DNA of 64,000 bases, taken from contig AFUS01000005.1 in assembly GCA_000223315.2 (NCBI GenBank), positions 496,001 to 560,000 on the forward strand, given 5' to 3'. The notes below the pieces were generated by a model, which saw nothing but the letters and a program-made list of their open reading frames with translations, ran no database searches and was not told the DNA's origin. The position numbers were made by a program, and so were the translations under genes. Positions 29,102-36,932 of this stretch are shown here, piece by piece. The DNA comes from Parvimonas sp. oral taxon 393 str. F0440. Its GTDB lineage: Bacteria; Bacillota; Clostridia; Tissierellales; Peptoniphilaceae. How positions within the stretch are numbered: position 1 is the stretch's first letter; every line of letters begins with the position of its first letter.

Positions 29102-30094
29102 TTACCATAAAGTTGAATACATAACTGCTTTTATAGTATGCATTCTGTTTTCAGCTTCATCAAATACAACTGATTGAGGTCCTTCAATAACTTCATCAGT
29201 AACTTCCATTTCAGGAATACCAAATTTTTCAAAAATTTGTCTTCCGATAACAGTTTTTTGGTCATGGAATGAAGGTAAGCAGTGCATAAAGATAGCAGTT
29301 TCTTTAGCATTTGCCATAACTTCTTTGTTTACTTGGTATGGTTTTAATAATTTAATTCTTTCAGCCCAAACTTCGTCCGGTTCACCCATTGAAACCCAAA
29401 TATCTGTGTAGATTACATCAGCATTTGTAGTTCCTTTTTTAACATCTTCTTCAAAGCTTACAGTACAATGAGTAGCTTTAGCGATTTCTAATGCTTTTTC
29501 TCTTAATTCTTCTTCAGGCCATAATTCTTTTGGAGCACAAGCTGTAAAGTTTACACCCATTTTAGCACAAGCTATCATAAGTGAGTTACCCATATTGTTT
29601 CTTGCATCTCCCATATATACAAAGTTTAATCCCTTTAAGTATCCGAATTTTTCTTCAATTGTTAAAAGGTCAGCTAACATTTGAGTTGGGTGGAATTTGT
29701 CAGTTAAACCGTTCCATACAGGTACTCCTGCATATTTTCCTAAAGTTTCAACTAATTCTTGGCTGAATCCTCTGTATTCAATACCGTCATACATTCTTCC
29801 TAAAACTCTTGCAGTATCTTCAATAGATTCTTTTTTACCCATTTGTGAAGAACCCGGATCTAAGTAAGTAACTCCCATACCTAAGTCCATTCCCGCAACT
29901 TCGAAAGAACAACGAGTTCTTGTTGAAGTTTTTTCAAATAATAATACTATATTTTTTCCTTCTAAATAACGATGAGGAGTTCCACTTCTCTTTAAATCTT
30001 TAAAATTTCTTGAAAGATCTAAAAGGTAACGAATTTCATCACTTGTAAAGTCTAATAATGTTAGGAAATTTCTTCCTCTTAAGTTTTTGCTCAT
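29102..30094 (-). CDS. arcB: Ornithine carbamoyltransferase (probably catabolic)
   Basis: 330 residues. Carbamoyl-phosphate loop [25 protein letters not shown], and the ornithine/SMG region HCLPSFHD. Coupling to carbamate kinase points to the catabolic direction (citrulline to carbamoyl phosphate and ornithine). Sequence alone does not separate ArcB from ArgF. The start follows AAAGGAGAATTG. First gene of the operon, divergent from a double-AraC regulator. Confidence 0.96.
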   Translation of the reverse strand: MSKNLRGRNFLTLLDFTSDEIRYLLDLSRNFKDLKRSGTPHRYLEGKNIVLLFEKTSTRTRCSFEVAGMDLGMGVTYLDPGSSQMGKKESIEDTARVLGRMYDGIEYRGFSQELVETLGKYAGVPVWNGLTDKFHPTQMLADLLTIEEKFGYLKGLNFVYMGDARNNMGNSLMIACAKMGVNFTACAPKELWPEEELREKALEIAKATHCTVSFEEDVKKGTTNADVIYTDIWVSMGEPDEVWAERIKLLKPYQVNKEVMANAKETAIFMHCLPSFHDQKTVIGRQIFEKFGIPEMEVTDEVIEGPQSVVFDEAENRMHTIKAVMYSTLW

Positions 30095-30120
30095 AACAAT
30101 TCTCCTTTGAATATATATTT

Positions 30121-30137
30121 GGTACAGTAACTGTACC
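30121..30137. promoter_or_regulatory. Perfect palindrome in the arcB leader, possible operator
   Basis: GGTACAGTAACTGTACC: seven-base arms with a three-base centre. On the minus strand it lies just downstream of a TATAAT box (30149-30154) and before the arcB ribosome-binding site, where a repressor site or small hairpin is expected. The rest of 30138-30543 is AT-rich divergent promoter DNA with no gene seen. Confidence 0.55.
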
Positions 30138-30543
30138 CCTACACCATTATTATACTATATTCATTAAAAAATTTCGGACATTTTATTTAATAAAATTTGT
30201 ATTACTTTCTATTTATTTTATAAGTATAGTCTTAATAGATTTGTCATTTTTAGTATTTTTCAAAAATGAATTAATATAAAATCATTTAATAAAAATATAA
30301 TTATTGTCTTATATTAATGAAAAATATAACACAATTTTACAAATAATATATTATAAATTGTCCATTGATTAATATTAATTATTTGAATATAAACTATTTT
30401 AAAATTAAATATTTATAATATTGAAAATAATTTTATATTATATTAAAAAAAGACATATATTTTAACCTCTTAAACTTTACATAAACTAGATTATGATTTA
30501 TACTAATAATGTACATAGAAAATATTTTATAACAGGAGTATTT

Positions 30544-31800
30544 ATGACTAAACAAAAAGGAATAGAAATACAAAACAGAGCTAATTCATATATAAATGAA
30601 GAGAGTATGTATAGTATTGATAGAGAGATAATTTCATCCCCGACAAAAGGTCTTTTTCATCAGTCTGCCAGGTTTTTATTGATAAAAAAAGGAACTGCAA
30701 AGATGAGAATACAAAATAATATCTACGAAATAAAAGACAGGACTTTAGTTTGTATTCTACCTTGGGAATATACTGAAGTTGTTGAAGTTTCAAAGACTAT
30801 ACAATATTTTATTCTAAAATATAATTTTGATAGCGCTAATAAAATAATAAAATCATTTTACAATGTAGATGCGGAAAATTTAAGTTTAATAAATTCATTT
30901 TACGATAATCCGGTAATTCAATGTACTGATGAGCAATTCGAATATTTTTCAAATATATTTGATATGCTAAGAGATGAATTAGGTGAAGATTCAACATTAT
31001 ATAATAAAAATGAAAACCCAATATCTTCAGCTTATGTCTTAAATAAAATAATTGACTTGATTATAACTTACAGAAGAATGCAGGATGAAGACACTAATAA
31101 GATAAGAAAAATGGATGAAAAATTTGATAAAATAAATATTTTTAGATATATCCATGCCCATTTAAGCGAAAAACTTACAATTTCCACTATTTCAAAACTA
31201 TTTTTCATGAGTGAATCAACCATAAATAGATATGTAAAGGAAACAACCGGACTTTCATTTAACACCTTAATAAATGAAATGAGAGTCGGAAAAACTATGG
31301 ATATGTTACTATATACAGATTTAGATATAGAAGAAATAGCAGAAATAACCGGATTTTCCGATCGTTCTCACCTTTCAAAAGTTTTTACAGCAAGAACAGG
31401 TCAAAATCCTAATAAGTACAGACAAACTTTCAATAAAGTATCTCAAATTTGTCAAATAGAAAATATCAGAAAATTCTACAGAATACTTAACTATGTAGTC
31501 AAAAATTCAAGTGAAGATATTGATATAGAAAGTATATGTAAAAACTTCTCAATATCTATAACTGAACTGAATAGATTGTTTATATACTATGTAGAGAAAA
31601 ATTTTAAAAGTTTTTTAAATTTTGTACGAATTAACAAATCCACAAAACTATTATTAAAAACAGATATGCAAATTACAGATATTGCATTTGAAGTCGGATA
31701 TAATACCGTTAAAACATTTAATCGAAATTTTTTAAAATATCAAAAAATGTTGCCTACAGAATTTAGAAAAAATCTAAAACTACAAGATAGAGAAATTTAG
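30544..31800 (+). CDS. AraC-family regulator with two DNA-binding domains
   Basis: 418 residues. The N-terminal 170 or so residues look like a cupin-type sensor (RFLLIKKGTAKMRIQNNIYE). A first AraC domain (about residues 195-295) carries LTISTISKLFFMSESTINRY and the second helix-turn-helix IEEIAEITGFSDRSHLSKVF. A second AraC domain (about 315-412) repeats the pattern: IDIESICKNFSISITELNRL and ITDIAFEVGYNTVKTFNRNF. AraC proteins normally have one such domain. The ATG at 30544 follows CAGGAG. Transcribed away from the arcB operon, so it is a candidate regulator of it (inference). Confidence 0.9.
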   Translation: MTKQKGIEIQNRANSYINEESMYSIDREIISSPTKGLFHQSARFLLIKKGTAKMRIQNNIYEIKDRTLVCILPWEYTEVVEVSKTIQYFILKYNFDSANKIIKSFYNVDAENLSLINSFYDNPVIQCTDEQFEYFSNIFDMLRDELGEDSTLYNKNENPISSAYVLNKIIDLIITYRRMQDEDTNKIRKMDEKFDKINIFRYIHAHLSEKLTISTISKLFFMSESTINRYVKETTGLSFNTLINEMRVGKTMDMLLYTDLDIEEIAEITGFSDRSHLSKVFTARTGQNPNKYRQTFNKVSQICQIENIRKFYRILNYVVKNSSEDIDIESICKNFSISITELNRLFIYYVEKNFKSFLNFVRINKSTKLLLKTDMQITDIAFEVGYNTVKTFNRNFLKYQKMLPTEFRKNLKLQDREI

Positions 31801-31810
31801 TTAAATTTTA

Positions 31811-31840
31811 AAAAGTCGTTGAATTAAATCAACGACTCTT
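31811..31840. terminator. Bidirectional terminator between the AraC gene and a small wHTH gene
   Basis: AAGTCGTTGA, loop, TCAACGACTCTTT; serves both converging genes. Confidence 0.8.
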
Positions 31841-31841
31841 T

Positions 31842-32018
31842 CTATTTTTCAACAGAATAATAACATCTCTTTGGAGAAATTATTTTTTCTTCAGCCTTTA
31901 ATTTCTTTAAAACTTTATCCACATCTGCCTTTTCAACTCCTAATTTTTCGGCAATTTCTCCACTTTTAAGAGCTTCTGAAGATTTTAATAATTCAATAAT
32001 CTTTTCACTTAATTCCAT
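31842..32018 (-). CDS. Small winged-helix DNA-binding protein, 58 residues
   Basis: Reads MELSEKIIELLKSSEALKSG, then EIAEKLGVEKADVDKVLKKL and a short wing ending CYYSVEK. The helix-turn-helix pattern of small MarR/ArsR-like wHTH proteins is clear: helices with the glycine turn GEIAEKLGVEKADV. ATG at 32018 follows AAGGAGG. It lies just past the tRNA operon terminator. A DNA-binding role is likely, target unknown; it was too short for routine gene calling. Confidence 0.75.
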   Translation of the reverse strand: MELSEKIIELLKSSEALKSGEIAEKLGVEKADVDKVLKKLKAEEKIISPKRCYYSVEK

Positions 32019-32100
32019 TTTAATACCTCCTTATTTATAAGACTTTTATACCCTAAATACAGAACAATTAAATTAAAATAAAAAATTATCTAAAAATAGA

Positions 32101-32125
32101 CAAAAAAATCCTGCATCAGCAGGAA
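32101..32125 (-). terminator. Duplicate copy of the tRNA-operon terminator
   Basis: TCCTGC, loop ATCA, GCAGGA next to a run of A on the plus strand (T on minus). It is the same as the hairpin at 32434-32455 and belongs to the broken tRNA-Phe copy. Confidence 0.7.
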
Positions 32126-32165
32126 AATAATAGCAATCCGTAACAGAATTCTCGAATTACAGATC

Positions 32166-32225
32166 TGGTGCCCAGAGGCGGAATCGAACCACCGACACGA
32201 GGATTTTCAGTCCTCTGACTCTACC
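32166..32225 (-). pseudogene. Truncated tRNA-Phe copy
   Basis: CCA end, acceptor 3' strand, T arm and anticodon arm (loop with GAA) match the intact tRNA-Phe at 32496-32571 base for base up to 32217. The D arm and 5' acceptor strand are replaced by unrelated sequence. About 170 bases further on, a short remnant GCTATCTGGGC (32394-32404) resembles the missing 5' end. Confidence 0.85.
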
Positions 32226-32306
32226 AGATGATAACTATTTATTAACACTTTTATTTTATTTGCTTTTTAAGATTTTCTCTATTTTAACTTTTCATAACTC
32301 ATCTTA

Positions 32307-32404
32307 TCGTGCTTCGCACTAGACTAAGATATTAACTCAAAATATCTTCGATTTCATCTCGATATTTTGGTTACTCTCTTATACCGACTTTTCGCTATCT
32401 GGGC
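32307..32404. repeat. Direct repeat near tRNA-Phe, copy 1
   Basis: TCGTGCTTCGCACTAGACTA, then an imperfect palindrome AAAATATC...GATATTTT, then TTACTCTCTTATACCGACT and GCTATCTGGGC, which resembles the tRNA-Phe 5' end. Repeats almost unchanged at 32616-32712. Confidence 0.85.
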
Positions 32405-32433
32405 TTAAAATTATAAAACAAAAAATGAGCAAA

Positions 32434-32455
32434 AAAAATCCTGCATCAGCAGGAA
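32434..32455 (-). terminator. Terminator of the tRNA operon
   Basis: TCCTGC, loop ATCA, GCAGGA with a T run on the minus strand, about 40 bases after tRNA-Phe. Confidence 0.8.
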
Positions 32456-32495
32456 AATAATAGCAATCCGTAACAGAATTCTCGAATTACAGATC

Positions 32496-32571
<76 letters not shown>

Positions 32572-32615
32572 ATATTTAATATTATGATTTTTTTGCTATG
32601 CGATAGCTCATTCTC

Positions 32616-32712
32616 TCGTGCTTCGCACTAGACTAAGATATTAATTTAAAATATCTTCGATTTCATCTCGATATTTTGGTTACTCTCTTATACCGACTAT
32701 CGCTATCTGGGC
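32616..32712. repeat. Direct repeat near tRNA-Phe, copy 2
   Basis: Same unit as 32307-32404. It again ends in a sequence resembling the tRNA-Phe 5' half plus its upstream flank (GCTATCTGGGCATATTTA). Confidence 0.85.
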
Positions 32713-32733
32713 ATATTTAAAATATTATGTAAA

Positions 32734-32807
32734 TGGCAGGGGTAGAAGGAATCGAACCCTCATCAGCGGTTTTGGAGACCGACATTCTACCGTTGAACTA
32801 TACCCCT
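32734..32807 (-). tRNA. tRNA-Trp (CCA)
   Basis: Acceptor AGGGGTA/TACCCCT, anticodon loop CTCCAAA with CCA, encoded CCA end. Confidence 0.96.
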
Positions 32808-32877
32808 ACAGTATCAATCCTTTTTTAGCTCTATAAAATAAGAGATATTTCTATAATAGAAATATCTTCAGATAATT

Positions 32878-32954
32878 TGGTGGGCCTTCAGGGACTTGAA
32901 CCCGGGACCTACCGGTTATGAGCCGGGCGCTCTAACCAACTGAGCTAAAGGCCC
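32878..32954 (-). tRNA. tRNA with CAT anticodon (elongator Met or Ile2)
   Basis: Acceptor GGGCCTT/AAGGCCC, anticodon loop CTCATAA with CAT, encoded CCA. The three CAT tRNAs cannot be told apart with confidence by eye; it lacks the unpaired first base of initiator tRNA, so elongator Met or lysidine-modified Ile2 remain. Confidence 0.92.
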
Positions 32955-32961
32955 AAATTAT

Positions 32962-33052
32962 TGGCGGAGAAAGAGGGATTTGAACCCTCGCATCCCGTAA
33001 AGGATCTACTCCCTTAGCAGGGGAGCCTCTTCAGCCACTTGAGTATTTCTCC
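32962..33052 (-). tRNA. tRNA-Ser (GCT)
   Basis: Class II tRNA with long variable arm; anticodon loop CTGCTAA with GCT; acceptor GGAGAAA/TTTCTCC; encoded CCA. Confidence 0.96.
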
Positions 33053-33056
33053 ATTG

Positions 33057-33145
33057 TGGCGGAGAGGGTGGGATTCGAACCCACGTGGGCGTGAACCCAA
33101 ACGGTTTTCAAGACCGCCTCGTTATGACCACTTCGATACCTCTCC
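33057..33145 (-). tRNA. tRNA-Ser (TGA)
   Basis: Class II tRNA; anticodon loop CTTGAAA with TGA; acceptor GGAGAGG/CCTCTCC; encoded CCA. Confidence 0.96.
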
Positions 33146-33150
33146 ATGAA

Positions 33151-33226
33151 TGGTGATCCATCGGGGATTCGAACCCCGGACACCCTGATTAAAAGTCAGG
33201 TGCTCTACCGACTGAGCTAATGAATC
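33151..33226 (-). tRNA. tRNA-Lys (TTT)
   Basis: Anticodon loop CTTTTAA with TTT; acceptor GATTCAT/ATGGATC with one G-T pair; encoded CCA. Confidence 0.95.
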
Positions 33227-33233
33227 ATAAAAT

Positions 33234-33310
33234 TGGCTGGGGTAGCAGGACTCGAACCTGCGGAATGCTAGAGTCAAAGTCTAGTGCCTTACCGACTTGG
33301 CTATACCCCA
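33234..33310 (-). tRNA. tRNA-Gln (TTG)
   Basis: Anticodon loop CTTTGAC with TTG; acceptor TGGGGTA/TACCCCA; encoded CCA. Confidence 0.95.
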
Positions 33311-33315
33311 AAGGT

Positions 33316-33392
<77 letters not shown>

Positions 33393-33396
33393 AAAA

Positions 33397-33470
33397 TGGA
33401 GCGGGTGAAGGGAATCGAACCCTCGCAACCAGCTTGGAAGGCTGGGGCTCTACCACTGAGCTACACCCGC
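33397..33470 (-). tRNA. tRNA-Gly (TCC)
   Basis: Anticodon loop CTTCCAA with TCC; acceptor GCGGGTG/CACCCGC; encoded CCA. Confidence 0.96.
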
Positions 33471-33510
33471 ATATAAACTCAAACTTTATGGTCTTAACAA
33501 AAAATTCAAT

Positions 33511-33595
33511 TGGTGGAGGAGAGTGGATTCGAACCACTGAAAGCGCAGCTAACGGATTTACAGTCCGTCCCCTTTGGCCACTCGGGAACTCCTCC
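33511..33595 (-). tRNA. tRNA-Tyr (GTA)
   Basis: Class II tRNA; anticodon loop CTGTAAA with GTA; acceptor GGAGGAG/CTCCTCC; encoded CCA. Confidence 0.96.
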
Positions 33596-33617
33596 ATATA
33601 ATCTACAAAAAGCAGAT

Positions 33618-33693
<76 letters not shown>

Positions 33694-33701
33694 ATAATTA
33701 T

Positions 33702-33778
33702 TGGCGACCTGGATGGGACTCGAACCCACGACCTCTAGCGTGACAGGCTAGCATTCTAACCAACTGAACTACCAGGCC
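33702..33778 (-). tRNA. tRNA-Asp (GTC)
   Basis: Anticodon loop CTGTCAC with GTC; acceptor GGCCTGG/CCAGGTC; encoded CCA. Confidence 0.96.
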
Positions 33779-33783
33779 ATATT

Positions 33784-33859
33784 TGGTGGGCACAATAGGG
33801 CTCGAACCTATGACCCCCTGCTTGTAAGGCAGATGCTCTCCCAACTGAGCTATGCGCCC
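33784..33859 (-). tRNA. tRNA-Val (TAC)
   Basis: Anticodon loop CTTACAA with TAC; acceptor GGGCGCA/TGTGCCC; encoded CCA. Confidence 0.96.
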
Positions 33860-33888
33860 AAATATAACCAACACCAATTAAAATAAAG

Positions 33889-33963
33889 TGGTGACCCCAC
33901 CGGGATTCGAACCCGGGTTACCGCCGTGAAAGGGCGATGTCTTAACCGCTTGACCATGGGGCC
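33889..33963 (-). tRNA. tRNA-Glu (TTC)
   Basis: Anticodon loop CTTTCAC with TTC; acceptor GGCCCCA/TGGGGTC; encoded CCA. First gene of the minus-strand tRNA operon. Confidence 0.96.
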
Positions 33964-34152
33964 TCATCAATCAATTTATGTTTTAAAATTGACTGCCTAA
34001 TAATTATATACTATAACTCATAATTTGTCAATACTTTTTTAAAGTTTTTAATTTATCTAATCTTTTAAAAATGTATCTCTCAAACAGTTACTCGAATATT
34101 ATACACTTTATTTTTTTAGTTGTCAACACTTTTTTTAAAATTTTTTTAAAAA

Positions 34153-35163
34153 TTATAACTCCAAATTCGGCTCAACATTTAATGTCAAATCACTTCTTAC
34201 TCCGGATATATACTCATAATATCCGGACGATGCAATCATAGCGGCATTATCTGTACAGAGTATTTTATCAGGAAAATATGATTTGAAATTATTTTTTTTA
34301 CACATCTTTTCAATTTCCGCTCTTAATGTATTATTTGCAGAAACTCCACCTGATACGACAAGAGTTTTCAAATCTTTCTCTTTCATTAATTTTTCAGTCT
34401 TATAAATCAAAACATCAAAAACTGCTCTTTGAAAACTGGCACAGACATCTTCTTTTGATATTTCTTCATTTTTTTGCTTTTTACTGTTTAAATAATTTAA
34501 TACAGCAGTTTTAAGTCCGCTAAAGCTAAAGTTATAGCTATTTTTATCAAGCATTACTCTTGGAAAATCTATAGCTTCATCATTACCGAGTTTTGCCAGT
34601 CTTTCAACTTCAGGTCCACCAGGATAATTCATTCCTAAACATCTTGCAACTTTATCATAAGCCTCTCCACAAGCATCATCAATTGTCTTTCCTATCACTT
34701 CCATATTATTATAATCTTTTACATGTACTAAATAAGTATGTCCCCCGGAAATTAAAAGACAAATGAATGGTGGCTCCAGTTCTTTATGAGTTATATATGC
34801 TGCACAAATATGTCCTTTCATATGATTAACTCCAACCAATGGTTTTTTACAAGCATAGGAAAGTGCCTTCGCCTCTGAAATACCGACAAGTAAAGCACCA
34901 ACAAGACCGGGTCCTTTAGTTACAGCAATTGCATCTATGTCATCCATTGAGATTTTTGCTTCATCTAATGCCTCTTTTACAATATTATTGATAACTTCTA
35001 AATGCATTCTACTAGCAACTTCAGGAACAACTCCCCCAAATTTTTTATGCATATCTATTTGAGAAGAAATTATATTAGAAATAATTTCTCTACCATTTTT
35101 TACAATAGCTACACTTGTTTCATCACAACTGCTCTCTATCGCCATTATTTTTACATCTTCCAT
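34153..35163 (-). CDS. tsaD: tRNA t6A37 threonylcarbamoyltransferase TsaD
   Basis: Transfers the threonylcarbamoyl group to A37 of tRNAs that read ANN codons. 336 residues, ASKHA fold; metal-binding HMKGH (VGVNHMKGHICAAYI), GGHTYL and a C-terminal SGGVSANN. It overlaps rimI (TAATG) and closes tsaE-tsaB-rimI-tsaD, right next to the tRNA operon. Confidence 0.97.
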   Translation of the reverse strand: MEDVKIMAIESSCDETSVAIVKNGREIISNIISSQIDMHKKFGGVVPEVASRMHLEVINNIVKEALDEAKISMDDIDAIAVTKGPGLVGALLVGISEAKALSYACKKPLVGVNHMKGHICAAYITHKELEPPFICLLISGGHTYLVHVKDYNNMEVIGKTIDDACGEAYDKVARCLGMNYPGGPEVERLAKLGNDEAIDFPRVMLDKNSYNFSFSGLKTAVLNYLNSKKQKNEEISKEDVCASFQRAVFDVLIYKTEKLMKEKDLKTLVVSGGVSANNTLRAEIEKMCKKNNFKSYFPDKILCTDNAAMIASSGYYEYISGVRSDLTLNVEPNLEL

Positions 35164-35597
35164 TAAACTACCTCTTTTAACATCATAATACCATCTTCTT
35201 TAGGATTAGTATAATAGTCAATAATCTCTCTAATATTTATAAATCCACATTTTTTATATAAACTTATTGCAGGAATATTGCTTTTTCTAACTTCTAAAAA
35301 TATCTTCTTAACATTATTTTTCTTTAATTCATCAAGTAAAAATTCAACAATTTTAAATGCTATCTGTTTTTTTCTAAACTCTTTAGAAACAACTATTTTA
35401 TAAATTTCAGCTTCATCTAAAATTTGGTTAAATAAAATATACCCCACAATATTTTTTTGATTTTCTGCAACTACGACTCTTTGATTTTTTATATATTCCA
35501 AATAAAATTTTTCGTCAAAATTATTGGAAAAATTTTCATCATCTAAAGAAAGAATATCAAAGACATCCCCATTTTTCGCATATCTATATAAAATCAT
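35163..35597 (-). CDS. rimI: Ribosomal-protein-alanine N-acetyltransferase (RimI-like GNAT)
   Basis: 144-residue GNAT acetyltransferase. The acetyl-CoA binding region is VVSKEFRKKQIAFKIVEFLL, where the usual RGxG loop is altered to RKKQIA, and the C-terminal LEVRKSNIPAISLYKKCGF is typical of RimI. Located between tsaB and tsaD as in many Firmicutes; the stop overlaps the tsaD start. Confidence 0.9.
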   Translation of the reverse strand: MILYRYAKNGDVFDILSLDDENFSNNFDEKFYLEYIKNQRVVVAENQKNIVGYILFNQILDEAEIYKIVVSKEFRKKQIAFKIVEFLLDELKKNNVKKIFLEVRKSNIPAISLYKKCGFINIREIIDYYTNPKEDGIMMLKEVV

Positions 35598-36281
35598 CTA
35601 CTTACCTTTATTTTCTAAATCTCTTTGAGCTTGTGAAAGTCTTACATATTCAGGACTTAAATTAAAACAGTCTGAAATATCTCCACTTTCATATTTTTGT
35701 TTTCCGATAACACAGGCATTTTTTGAAATACAACTATTTAAACATGCAGGAGTAACCGCAAAATTTTTATTTTTAAAAATTCTTTCCTTATACAAATTAA
35801 CACAATCTCCTACAAAGACAAATTCACCTTTATCCGAAAATTCTTCTAAAAGCTCATCAATAGTTAAAAGAGCAGGAGCAACAATATTTTTATTATTTAT
35901 CCCCTCATAAACTCCATAGTAAACTCTTTCTCCCCTAGCATCAATTAAAGGAATTTTCTTTTTATCGGAAAACACCCCAAAAGAAAGAGCCTCTAATGTA
36001 TTCACTGCAACTATCGGTTTATTCAAAGCCATTGCCAAGGCCTTTACAACAGTAACCCCTATTCTTATTCCTGTAAAAGAGCCCGGCCCTGTAACTGCAA
36101 CGAATAAATCTATATCTTCTATATCAATATTTAATTTTTTAAGCATTTCATCAACCATTACAAGTAAAATCTCATTATGGCTCATACTTTGATTAATACT
36201 AAAATCTCCAACAATATTATTATCTTCCATTACTGCACAGGAGCTATGTGTTGTTGAAGTGTCTATCGCTAAAATTTTCAT
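35598..36281 (-). CDS. tsaB: tRNA t6A biosynthesis protein TsaB
   Basis: Inactive TsaD paralogue that scaffolds the t6A complex. 227 residues; MKILAIDTSTTHSSCAVME start and the TGPGSFTGIRIG motif are diagnostic. The start overlaps the tsaE stop by four bases (ATGA), so they are coupled. Confidence 0.96.
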   Translation of the reverse strand: MKILAIDTSTTHSSCAVMEDNNIVGDFSINQSMSHNEILLVMVDEMLKKLNIDIEDIDLFVAVTGPGSFTGIRIGVTVVKALAMALNKPIVAVNTLEALSFGVFSDKKKIPLIDARGERVYYGVYEGINNKNIVAPALLTIDELLEEFSDKGEFVFVGDCVNLYKERIFKNKNFAVTPACLNSCISKNACVIGKQKYESGDISDCFNLSPEYVRLSQAQRDLENKGK

Positions 36282-36730
36282 TCTAATTCCTCTATAATTT
36301 CTAATTCTCTTTTATTATTTCCATTAATTACAATCTTTCTTGAATTTTCAGAAATTTTTAAAATCTCAAGTTCAATTAAATTTTTAGGTAATAAATAATC
36401 TGCATTTTCTGCCCATTCTATCACCGTAATCCCGTCAGGATAAAAGTAGTTTTCATAATCTATTTGATAAAGTTCTTCCGGAGTATTAATTCTATACAAA
36501 TCCATATGATTAAATTCAAACTTTCCGTAATATAAATTAACTAAATTAAAAGTTGGTGAAGTAATATCTTCACCTATCCCCAAATTTTTTCCTAAAAATT
36601 TTGTAAAAGTTGTCTTTCCGGCACCAAGATCTCCAATTAAAGAAATCACATCGCCATTTTTTAATGTTTTTGAAAATCTTTTAGAAAAATTATCACATTC
36701 ATCTAAAGAATTTAAAATAATCTCTAACAA
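36278..36730 (-). CDS. tsaE: tRNA t6A biosynthesis ATPase TsaE
   Basis: P-loop ATPase of 150 residues with Walker A GDLGAGKTTFTK and the family motif SPTFNLVN...HMDLYRI. Regulates the TsaB-TsaD complex. First gene of the operon; ribosome-binding site AGGAGGGAAA. Confidence 0.97.
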   Translation of the reverse strand: MLEIILNSLDECDNFSKRFSKTLKNGDVISLIGDLGAGKTTFTKFLGKNLGIGEDITSPTFNLVNLYYGKFEFNHMDLYRINTPEELYQIDYENYFYPDGITVIEWAENADYLLPKNLIELEILKISENSRKIVINGNNKRELEIIEELE

Positions 36731-36898
36731 ATTTTCCCTCCTAAATTATAAATATAAATTACATTTTATTAAATCATAATCTCTTTTTAATAATTAAATT
36801 TTGGTTATTATGATGAAATAATTATGGCTTTATCATATGGCATAAAGCTATAATTATTATATCACAAAAAATATTTTTATAACAGTAAAAATAGAAAA

Positions 36899-36924
36899 AG
36901 GAGATTAATCCAATCTCCCTTTTC
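36899..36924 (-). terminator. Terminator of the leucine-rich-repeat gene
   Basis: GGAGATT, loop, AATCTCC with flanking A and T runs, just past the stop at 36933 on the minus strand. Confidence 0.8.
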
Positions 36925-36932
36925 GTTATATA

